From Baylisascaris procyonis (lineage: Eukaryota > Nematoda > Chromadorea > Rhabditida > Ascarididae), in contig JAZARR010000042.1 of the NCBI GenBank assembly GCA_037389465.1, forward strand, positions 62,001-126,000: 64,000 bases of DNA. Direction: 5' to 3'. Shown piece by piece: positions 25,663 to 37,600 of the stretch. The notes beneath the pieces were generated by a model that saw only the letters and a program-made list of their open reading frames with translations, did no database searches and was not told where the DNA came from. A program made the translations under genes and the position numbers. The number at the start of each line of letters is the position of its first letter. Positions within the stretch are counted from its first letter, which is position 1.

Positions 25663-28600
25663 CTGAAAATCAAATATCTGGCACAGAGTTAACTAACCAT
25701 TAAATTTTTCGACTCTTGCTCTAAAGATTAACGAAAGAAACTACTAGAGAAATGACAGACAAACATAGATACACAAGCATGTTTACGCCTATCCACTGCA
25801 GAAAATTTGTAAGAGTGCATAACAATGCTAAAAAACCACCACTTAAAGGATGAACAATAATGGTAAGACGTTCGTTCATTTGCAGCTTTTTTTTTATAGC
25901 GAAAGGTGATAAATTCAGAGCCGTCTACATGCGGAATTCATTCAACCCAGATCGGCCTACATCAAAAACGTTCGACCAATATTGTTTAGACTTCTGCAAG
26001 AGTAATAACAATGTGAACTTAAAGGAGAATATTAAGAAAACACGAAAACTCATAGAACGCAATTATAATTACTCCATTTAAAGTATTTTTCTATTTTCCC
26101 TTAAATTCTTATTTTTGACCATCTCCACCCCGCCCCCCTTCCCCCTCCAAATTGTTAGAAATCAGTCATTTGAAAATGTATGGTAAACACATTTTACATA
26201 CAACAGACAATGAAGGTTTCTTTATAATTAACAGTATAAATTTTATGATAATTTATAGGTTACAAACTAAATTTAAGTAAGCATAAACTAAATCTATCAA
26301 ACCATAAGTACCGTCAACGTAGACAATGCTTATATGAATGGATGAATTGTGTATAAGCGAATAACTAAAAGAAAATGAACTGAAATTGTGTTGGAATAAT
26401 TGAATGAAGTACCATTGCGTCGTGAGGCTATTTTGTGTGTCGGTAGATGCATCTGCTTCCTGAATCGTACGTTCTGAGTCGACACCACCTGAGTAGCTGT
26501 GTTCGCTTGTGGGAGAGGTGATGATGTTAACAGTACGGGCACCAGTGGCATAACCAATTCCTCTGACAACCCGCCTTCGTGGTTCACTTTAAATATCACA
26601 TCATCAGCACTACTATTGCACGGCAAATAGCAGCTACTAGTATCCATTCGGCTAAAACATTACTGTCTTCCCAAAAACCCCTCCCTTCCTTCCTCGTGAA
26701 TGAAATTCCCCTTTAATAAACACAGAAAAAATCATAAAAATTTTGTAATCCCAAGCGTTCATCCAGAGCAATAATATAGGTGGATTAATAGGTAAATTCT
26801 CATTATGTGGTCCGTTTAAACTCATAATAGAGGGCCTAGAAAGGAACTTCAACTATAAGGAAAATAAGTTGGTCCCGTAAAATAAATCGCTCACGCATGA
26901 CTGTAAAACGCATAAGCAAATAAGGAAATAATGTAAGGTGGAGAAAAGAAAAGAGTACATCTGTTTAAAGGAAAACACGGTACGAGTTCTTCATGTAACT
27001 CACAAGATTTCACGCAGTTTCTCCTTGACTGAACCCGTTTTTTAGCACCATTCGATCAGATAATATTGCCTTAAACTATCGACATCTCAGCTGAGCCCTT
27101 CATTTACTGAAACACTTTCCCGTACGGTGCCAGTGGGCTAATTAGCTTAGGTGGTTCTTCGCATAATCGGAGAGAACATAGTCAGTTTCAAATCTTAGAC
27201 TAGTATTTCAAAAACTTATTCATGTCCAAGGAATTTCGGATAGGGATGGGGGGATGGTAATGGAGGGGATACGAAGATAATGGAAGTTTGGCATGGCTGA
27301 ATAAACTTGGAAGGAACATCGCTTAGTGAGTCAAAATCTCAAGATGGATTCGTTTCACTCGTTACCCTTCCCCTTCGCCAATGATCGTGATGATCTCCCT
27401 TGTCACTATTTAAAAGAAGGATATGATAACGTTTTCAGCTAAGGTGTGTTACAAGAACATTTTAGAGGAACGTCCTCTTTCAACCTCCCCACTCCAACGG
27501 AATAACTTCCTTCCACGCCCTCTAAGAAAAGATGTACAGAAGACGAGATTCATGCAGGAAATGGAGTGGATAATTTCAACCCAATCAGCGCCGAAAAAGG
27601 CAATCCAAGCCTCCACCTCCGAGGAGTTTGCGAAATCCTTAAATGCACCAATATCTTCACCATCTTTTCAATCAACTGCCACATACTAATGCCTCACATC
27701 ACAAAAATAACACAACATGCACATTAAAGGGATTTTTATTTATTAAATAACCTCTTGTTAGTTCCATATTGTAAATTAAAAACACACAACATTCCACCTG
27801 AGCACTTAGGGAGAAGGAATGAAAAGAGAGAAATGAGAGAGAAGGGGGATGGGGAAAAGGGGGAGGGGGGGGGGGGGGAGAGAGGGGGAAAACATCATAG
27901 CTGAGTGAAACACATGAGATATTAAAAAGATAAATGTATCGACCACTCACAGTGCAAATATTCGGACATTTCTGTAAAAGGAAACATTTCAAATGTGGAA
28001 AGGGAGTGAATGGAAAGAGGTGAGGAAAAGGCGAATGGAGAATAAAACTGCGCACTGTTCATGGACCAAGTCCTAAAAGTTCATTTTTCCTTAACGGTTT
28101 AATTAAAAAAAAAAAGAAGAAAGAAAAGTAGTAACGGTGATGGATGGAAGAAGAAACAGATGAATGCGATTATGAGCATGCATTCATGAAATTGTGCATA
28201 ATTCATTACGTCTCAAGATTGGACTTTTCTTTCAGAACATCAGATGGAGATATAATCGAAAACTTTGCTGAATTTAGATCGTTGGGGATGGGAAATAAAA
28301 TGTTTGTAGCAAATTAAAAAAAATAGGTGACAAACTTTAAAGCTCTACCACTGATTTTTTTTCTCTACTAGAGAATTTTTTGGGAAACTTTGACGATCTC
28401 GAAAACATCCTGCAAAACTTCACATCTTTCGTATTCAGTGCAGAAAATTATATAAAGCTCTTCACATGTGCAGAAATATGAAATTCTGTAATGAAATTTT
28501 TAATGCAATGTGCACAACTTAGGTAGAGACCTTTTTTCAAGTAAGGACTTATAATTATTTAGAAACTAACTGGGCGATATGGAAAAAGAGGAAGAAAATG

Positions 28601-31600
28601 AAAATTTCAATTGACTTTGACTGAAAATATTTATGAAAATACAATGCATCCGAATACCTTGAAATGATCCGAATACATAGGAAGTATTTTTCTGGGCAAG
28701 TCTAGATGATATAAAAAATATGTGAGTAAAAAATTTATCCGTCTTTGTGGATTCAATTTTTCCCATCAAAAATCTTTTTCAATTTATCAACATTATTCAC
28801 CAATCTTTCTTATATCTTGGAAATTCCCAATATATGTTAAATTTCATGCGTCAGCAAAAACGATATCTGATTGTTTGTGATGAGAAGAAACAATCAACGG
28901 ATGACTTATCAATTCAAATAATAAACCATTCAGAAAAAATATGACTTTTTAATAGCCAGCATCGGAATTATTATTTAAAAAAAAAATCGAGTTATAGCAC
29001 TTTTAGATGCTACTCCCTGAATCATACAGATCCTATATAACAACACTAAATGTAGCATGAATCATGAAATTTTTGAGAAGTGGACTATCACTAAATGCGA
29101 AATATCCTAAATTGGGATACCTTGAATTTATTTAACACTCATTTAATAGTACCTAATTAAAAGTTAACAAGTACCAATTACTTCTGCAATTCTAAAGAAT
29201 GGATTCATACTTTTGTATAGTTTAATTTTTAAGTTAGAATAAGCTGTTAATGAAAATTTTAAAAAAAGTTAAGCATATGCGAAAGATGAATTCTTATACG
29301 TTTGATCAGCGATAAGCAAGCATTTTTATTGCGATAACCGAAGATAACTACTTAGCAATAATATTCGCAAATGATACGCAATAATTAGACTACAACGTAA
29401 ATATCACCTAAGAGGAAGCTTTCGGGGAAATTCAATATAAAAATTTGAATTTCTTACCCATTGAAGAGTGAAAAACTGAATTATTCAAAAAAAGAATGCC
29501 AGAAACTGCTCTATAAACCAAAATAAAAATGTATGCAAACCACACAAATAAACACAAAAATAATTCAACTAAAAGAATTTGCATAAGCAAAAGCTGAACA
29601 CTAAGCGGATGCAATGTGAATCGTTTTGCATTCAAACAGCAAGCAAAAAGTATGAACGATTAGAAGCTGTGAATTGCTGAGCACCACTATCATACGAATA
29701 AACCATTAGCTCTTTTTTCAGAGAGTATCATTAGTGTAATTATTTAAAAGTTTAGAAATCGGTGTTGAAAATATTTTCAAAAATTATACGCTAAGAAATC
29801 ATACAATGAACGAATTTTTTTTTTTTGTTGTTTAGCTAATTGCATTATTACACTGAAAGCGAAACTTTCTTTCGAAAATAATAAAAAATATTGAATAAGC
29901 GAAACGAATTTATTTATTGGCAATTAGAGCTTTTCTTCGATTGAAATACCAAAAATTTTTTTATGAATAATGAGCACTGCACTGAGGTGAAATAAAGGAT
30001 GAAAATTATCCGTGAAATTCAGCTTTTTTCCCGTTAATACCTACATATCAATGTTGTCTAAGGTGCACTAGCATGCGCTAAATTTGCACTATTAGAAAAG
30101 AAAGAGGAAACGTACACAACTGTGTAAAGGGAAGGGACTGATGGGACCCGACTGCGAAAATAGATGTCACTGACGTTCATATGGAAACCAGTGATAGAAA
30201 GCAAGCGTGAAATTTCTCAACAAGTTTAGCAGTACAATTAATTCTTATGAACTCGATCTTGAGATACGTTTCAACGGGTATCACAAAGAGGGCAGTCAAC
30301 TCCTTTAATTTAATTTATATGCTGATTAATATTTTCTGAGCTTATTCGGAAGTCATTCATTATTGACAGAAATTAAAACATCCTTCACTTACGGGAGGGG
30401 AGTGGGGGAAAGGAGTTGGGTACCACAGTGATTATTTACATAAAAACACTGTAAAACCAAAATCCATTAAAAATGGAGGTATAAAACCATCTTGAAGGTG
30501 TATGAGAGTAGTGCTCAGCGGATTCGATCGTGATTGAACCACTCGGAAAATTAAATAAGAAAATGCACGACTAGATTATATTTATGCTTACCAATTCCTT
30601 TGCGTCGATATCTCTGCAAAATTAAACTGTCGATAAGATTTGCACTTCATTCAGGGGAAAAAAACGAAAATCTGGAAAACGCATACTACGCGCCTGTGCA
30701 TTACAAAAAAAAATCCAACCTGTCATTATATAACGTTTAAACAGCGAAACAAAAGCGCTACAGTGCTACGGCTCTACACATTAGTTTTATCTTGCAGAAG
30801 CAAACAGGTTACACTCTGTACAGATTACCTAATAAAAACGTTGAAAAATAAAAGCTTGTAAAGGTAAATAGTTGAAAACTGTTGAAAATACATATGTGTA
30901 CTTCCGTTTAGTCAGACTTCGTGATGCAACACCCACACGTTTTCAGGAACTTAATACCTGAGATAACAAAACAGTCCAATCCTTGGCAGGCTCAACTTGT
31001 TCTATCTTTCTGGCAGATGTATTATAGCTTTTAAAATCAAGTGAAGGCACTGGTGTTTTCAAGAACACTTTTCACATTCAGTATAATTACCAAAAACGAC
31101 TGGTACTCACGCATGAACCTTCTAGCACTTTTCATATGCGAACGATTTTGATGAAAAGAAAAAGAAAATGAGAGAATAATGATTGCAGAATAAGGGAGGG
31201 GAGAAGGGGGTTACAAGTGCGCAAATAGATGGTGGGAGGATAATATGTAGGAATGAAGGGAGAGTGTAACGCTTAAGAGCCAAGCAAGCACAGGGAGATG
31301 GTGAAAAGTGGATGAATGCGAAGCGGTGATCTCACTTACAGCAAAGCTTAAAGAGTGCATAGAAGTCTCCGACGTGAGAAGAACTCTTTTAAAAAACGAT
31401 ACTATTATAGCCCAATACGCATGCTGTCCACAAGCAAGCGAAAAATAAAACAGAGGACAGCATTATCCAAGAATGACATGTTTACCTACACTTACACACA
31501 GACTGCAACACAATGACCAATGACCAATGAGCAATAAAATGATGACCATGTTATGTAGCAGCTAAACCTTTCGTTTGTGAGGGTTTGGGGAGGTGAATAT

Positions 31601-34600
31601 GCAGAAGAGAGGAGGTGGACGACGATATTTCGGTAGCGTCAATGGCACGAAATCCCAGAAACCCTGCGCACATCTACGTAGTGCAACGCTAAGCTGTCTA
31701 GCACCGGATATTGGTTGCGCCGGAGACTTTCATGGGTTTTCCTTTCAATTTTGTTAACAACGTATCAATTTTTGCAAGGTTCGTTTCCTTTTTCAAGTAA
31801 GATTATTTGCTGTTTAGCAGCAAAGTTCACCTTGAGTGCATCTGAAAGAGTAAAAGAATTTTGCACAAATTGAGGACCCTCTCACCTCTCCTCCTCTTGC
31901 CACCCCTCCTTTTCCACGCAAAAAATCTGATGAAGTATTTCTTGTTGCTTTGCAAATGCTACATATGCAGTGCCCATTCGAATGCAAAGAGCCCGCTTTA
32001 CATACTTACTCGTGACGTCAATCAAGCAGTTAAATAAAATAAATCAAATAGATGCCCACGTACCATTTTTGTGTGGTATATTCCCACCACTCAAGTCTGC
32101 AACTTGTCGCTCAAGCACAGCAATCCTCTGACGCAACTCATCGATGACAGTATCTTTGTGCCGAAGTTCACGCTGCAATCGACGATTCTGCATCTCGATA
32201 TCACTGCAATAAATTTAGCTTCAACTCTATTGCACCGAAATACATGCACATAAATCTAAGAATATGAAGCCAACGGAAAACATAAGATGGATGTCATATG
32301 TAAATGATTAAAGCAGTGAAACATGGCGGAATGTATCGTGATCTGAGGTAGCTCTACGGCGATGTCGAGAAGAGGAATTTTCAACACCCAGGGTGCGCAT
32401 ATAAACCGATGTGTTCCATCCTATCGTACACATCATGGGCGCAATATATGCACAAGGAGGTGCCTAGTTATAAGACATATGTTATGACTACCTCACACTA
32501 TCCTTTTCCCTTTTCTTTCTGAAAGGTGTTTCAGACATTTTCTACTGTAATTGTGGTCGAACTGAGGAATCGGAAAGAGCAACTGCATTTCAAGTATATT
32601 CCAAAAAAGTAATTCTATTTCAGCAAAAAAGTATCAGTCATTAAGGAGAGAAATGAATAAAATGACGAAAACCAGCGATGCAAAAATGTTCCATAATGAA
32701 TGTGATAAACTAAACGATACGAATCGATAACTTTGTTTTGCTTGTTTTTGCATAGAAAATTGCAAACATTCCTTCAGACAAAACTGATCATTTCAGAGAA
32801 ACCTACAAATATCCCAAAAAAGTTTCTGAAATAATTACGTTGAAGATGAGCGATTTTCCTTGTCAGCAAGCAGTAACGACATCTTCTCGTCAAGTTGAGA
32901 ATTCTCGAGGCATTTTGCAGAATACAGCGCCGATAATTGTGCCAATTCGGCACTCATCTCTTCCAACAATTTACTGAAATATATTTAGCACTTTATTTAC
33001 AATTCAAATATAATCTCTTGAGATTAATAAAAGCAAAATAATATTTATTAATTCAATATGTTACAAGGTGGTTATGCTCATATATTCGAACACCCCTAAC
33101 AAAATATTCATCGAATATCTTCACTACTCAAATGTTTGTAAAATTCGTATAGGTTATATTGACTAACTTTAAACACAATCTACCTAATAAATAAAATACT
33201 AAATATATTATAGAACGTTGTGAACGAATGGAGATGATAGATGATTCACAGAGATACTAGTAAGATGCTTATTATGGCACTAGATACTAATTAACTATGC
33301 ACGCATCACTGCAATTTTCGAAAGTAAGACTTTGTCTATACATAAATGATTAACCTTTTGTTGTGGTGAACAACCGCGCTACGACTTAATTTGCATAAAT
33401 CACCTTCAGTGATATCTGTTCTTCTCTGTTCTATTATATTGTGCCTTTTCTCTGGTTGTCTGCGTGTTCCAACCCGTTCGCTGTTATATGCGTTGACTCT
33501 GATATATTGGTGGTTTTTCGTATTCCTCAGTTCAGTCAACTGGTTCAGTTACCCGGTGCGGTTTGGTGCACCGTTTCAGTCATTCGACAATAAATCTTCA
33601 ACTGCTCGCCTCGTCCGCACGGCAGCAACACAACAGTGGCGATGAGGATTCGAACAGCAGGGATCGACAGCAGGATTTGAACAGCAGGATTCGAGCAGCA
33701 AGGATCAACAGCAATGAACAGGGACCAGCGATCGTCAGCAACGATCGACAGCGAAGCTCTTCGAGCAATACTCGACGCTCAAGAGGAACGGCAGCAACGA
33801 ACGCTCGCAGCCATCCTGGAGTTGGCGGATCGGCAGCAGCAGGCGCTATTGGAGCGAGTGGAACGGATGCTGACCGCTATCGGACCCACTGCTCCCACTG
33901 CATCGACTGCTGAGTTTGTCACAAACTCGCTGTCGACACGACTGCCGGAGTTCGCTTACGATCCAGACAATGGCGGCACGTTCGACTTGTGGTTCAACAG
34001 ATACGAAGACGTCATTTCGAAAGACGGAGCGGCACTTGATGACGCCGCGCGGGCCCGTCTCATTGTTTCGAAGCTCGACGCCAGTACGTATGCCCGCTTC
34101 ACCAACCACATTCTGCCAGGGAGAGCCTCCGAAGTCTCCTTCGAAGACACCGTCAAGACACTGAAAGAACTGTTCGGGCACAACACCTCAGTTTTTTCCC
34201 GTCGCTACATCTACCTCAGAACTCAGCGCAACGGCGAATCTCTCAACGACTATACGGGAATTGTTAATCGACGTCACGAGATGGCCGAATTCAACGCCAT
34301 CACGCCGGAACAGATGAAGTGTCTAATGTGGATCTGCGGCCTCCACACTCCAGGAGACGCTGACATTCGTGCTCGCGCTCTACGCAAAATGGAGGACAAC
34401 CCACAAGCGACACTCAAAGAACTCACTACCGAGATCCAGCAGTTTTTAAGCATCACACAGGATGCCAGGCTCCTGGACAGTCCTTCACCATCGCTCCAAC
34501 CAGAAATCAATGCCGTCAGCACCAAGAAGAAGCGCACACAGAACCCGCCTTCACCATGTTTCCGTTGTGGCAGTCTACACTGGGCCAAAGACTGTAACTT

Positions 34601-37600
34601 CCTCAACAAAGCGTGCCATGATTGCAAACTCATCAGTCATAAGAAAGGCTTCTGCAAGAACTTCACCAAGAAGAAGAGGCAGAATTCGAAGAAGAAGCGA
34701 AGAAAGGCGAACAACGTCGCAGTTATTGCCTCCACTATGGCAGACATCGCGCCAATCAACCGCATTTACCGGCAAGTCCAGATCAACGACGTTACAGTTA
34801 AAATGCGCCTCGACACTGGAGCCGACGTCACTTTACTCAGCGTCAAGGATTGGATCGCGCTCAATCGTCCGAAATTGCGTCCACCATTTGTCAAACTGAA
34901 GTCCGCCAACAACAAAAATATCAAGGTTCGAGGATATTTTGAGTGCGATTTCGAAATCGATGGATACAAGGGAAGAGGAAACTGCCACGTCGTGGATATC
35001 CAGTCACTTCTTGGCGTCGACTGGATAGCCCAAAATGAATCCCTCTTCCGAAGCCTCAAAGAAGGTGTCATCTGCGATGTGTCGGCCACGACACTAAACC
35101 ATCTCCGCTCTACGCTCATTGCAAGTCCACAGAAGCAATTCTCTACAGTATTCAAGCCAGGACTGGGACGCTGCACCAAGTCTAAGGCGCACCTTACATT
35201 GAAGCCGGACGCAAAGTCTATTTTCCGAAAAAGCCGCCCTGTTCCGTATGCTGCTCAATCTCGCATCTCACAGGAGATCGACCATCTGCTGGCTGCAGAT
35301 GTGCTGTCCCCCACCAATCACGGAATTACGCATCTACGCTCCCCTCCGTTCCACCCGCAAAGCAATGGTCAGGCAGGACGCTTTGTGGATACGTTCAAGC
35401 GTGCACTCCTCAACTTGAAGGGGGAGGAACCGACGGTCGATGCACTACAGACCTCTCTGATGGCATACCGGTCGACGCCTTGTCCGTCTGGACCGGATCA
35501 CTTATCGCCCGCAGAAAACTTCTTGGGACGCCAAACGCGTACCATTCTCGATCTGATGATGCCGCAGACCGATATTGTCAAATGACCACGCGATATTAAA
35601 ATGGAAGAGCAGTTCAATCGTCACTACGGTGCTCGTCGCTGCCACTTCAAGGTCGGTGATGCCGTTTACGCCAAAGATTATCGAGGACCGAAAAGTACCT
35701 GGATACCTGGCACCGTCGCACGCAAATTTGGCAACGCGACCTATTCTGTGCGTTGCGGAAACTTTCTTTGGACACATCACATCAACCAGCTACGACCGCG
35801 CACAAAGACGCCGACTCTCGGTCAATTACTGGACGTATTCGACCTGCCGCTGTTCAACTCTGACACCAGCGTCGCAAATCCAGTACCAGGGTCTCCTACG
35901 CCGTTGGTATGCCTCCGTCGCTCAACGCGTGTTCGCCGCGCTCCCACTCGTCTTCATATGGATCCCACAAAGACGACGTACCGTCCGTAACTCGAAAGGG
36001 GAGGTGTTGTGGTGAACAACCGCGCTACGACTTAATTTGCATAAATCACCTTCAGTGATATCTGTTCTTCTCTGTTCTATTATATTGTGCCTTTTCTCTG
36101 GTTGTCTGCGTGTTCCAACCCGTTCGCTGTTATATGCGTTGACTCTGATATATTGGTGGTTTTTCGTATTCCTCAGTTCAGTCAACTGGTTCAGTTACCC
36201 GGTGCGGTTTGGTGCACCGTTTCAGTCATTCGACAATAAATCTTCAACTGCTCGCCTCGTCCGCACGGCAGCAACACAGCACCTTTTGTTAGACAAACTT
36301 TAAAAGGTTCGGTGAAAATTAAAATTAAATCGACACTTATTTACGAAGGGGCTCGATGATATTAAAGAGGAAGAGGCATTTTACTAACACGATCATTCAA
36401 CTTATACAAAATCTAGTAAAAAAGAAACATCATTGCTCAAGCATCGATTCTATTTCAAATAGCAATAAAAGATTTTAGTGACGAAGATGAAGAGTCAAAA
36501 AGGAGACCAATCAGGAGGGAAACACATCCAGACAAGAACCTATAATAACTATGGAACTATTCATATGAATTCTAAAAATATGATAATTTTGCTGACTGGA
36601 TAAACTCAAAGAATTTTTATTTTTTTTTATTATATTCCTCAACATCGCCTATTATGCATCAAAAATAAGTAAATAGGTTAAACTGATTTTTTTTCTTTCG
36701 TAGTGGATGACCTGTATTATTATTGCCATAAAAGTATGACAAAATGCCATCTAAAGATCGAAAGCAAAAATTCTACGAGAAATAATATTTACAATGCAAT
36801 GCTTGTTCTATGGAAAAAAATTGAAAAGATATGCATGAGTGAAGGAATGTTGTTACAACGAAGTCGTAATAATTTACTCCTAAATACACTCATTGTGTCT
36901 ACGCTATTCAATCCAATCAATCATCATATAGAAACAGCCGGCTGGCAACATTCTATCAGAAGTGGCAAGAAATAATAATAGCACAGGGTACGGAAGAATT
37001 GTGAGCCCATTAACATAGACCTGTCCATCACATATGTATCACCGACGAATTTTTAAAGATAAAGGCCATCACACAAGTTCTCATGTTCGGGAAATTTTAA
37101 GCTATAGTGGTGTTCACATTCTAAAGCATCGTGTTATTACCGACAACAAATAATTGAATAATGATGTAAGTAAAGACAAAGGATGTAAGGAAAGAAGAAC
37201 CTCCTGCAAAGTACACTCAACAAAGTACATTCAAAGCTCTAACGCATTTCTTCTATGGGAAAGAAGCAGGCAGCTGAAGAGGATGAGAATTATTTCCAAT
37301 TGTTTAAGACGTGACTTCATAATGGACAATCTCTTTCTACCTAATCAAGCCCTTCGACAGATTTTTTAAAACAATGAAGCGGAAACAGTTAAATGCGAGC
37401 TGATTATTAGAGCATTTAGAAAAGTTTAAAACAAAATGGCGGGTCCGGATTCCCACCTTTGTCTGGTCGGTTGGCCCTCATAGCGCAAATCGGAAGAAGT
37501 ACTTGGCTGAGAGGAAGCTAAACTCGCGCCCAAACTTCGCAGTTTTTCACCCATACTTTTTATCTCAGCTTCATGAGATCGTTGTACTGCATCCAGCGCC

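Larger units (their letters stand above)
33359..36281 (+). mobile_element. Ty3/Gypsy-type LTR retrotransposon, internally deleted, recent
   Basis: A 2923-bp element with two 277-bp LTRs (33359-33635 and 36005-36281) differing at one position, TG...CA ends, 5-bp target duplication CCTTT, a primer-binding-site candidate after the left LTR and a purine tract before the right one. The internal frame reads gag, two zinc knuckles, aspartic protease, the start of reverse transcriptase, then directly the end of the integrase core and, past an in-frame stop, the integrase C-terminus. The RT catalytic core, RNase H and most of integrase are missing. It lies in an intron of the MPRIP-like gene, antisense to it. 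With LTRs this similar the insertion must be young, so the deleted form was presumably mobilised by enzymes from a complete relative. Confidence 0.95.
32974..37456 (-). other. MPRIP-like intron carrying the LTR element (4483 bp)
   Basis: Bounded by donor AAAG|GTGGGA and acceptor ATATTTCAG on the minus strand. The retrotransposon at 33359-36281 plus one target copy accounts for about two thirds; without it the intron would be about 1.55 kb. The rest is A-rich with no further feature recognised. Confidence 0.75.

Noticed and set aside
33846..35780. Several minus-strand and out-of-frame ORFs inside the LTR element
   Set aside because: Shadows of the GC-richer gag-protease frame.
33354..36290. 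A 9-bp target duplication (CCTTTTGTT) for the LTR element
   Set aside because: The last four bases are the start of the LTR itself, as the border after the polypurine tract shows; true duplication is five bases.
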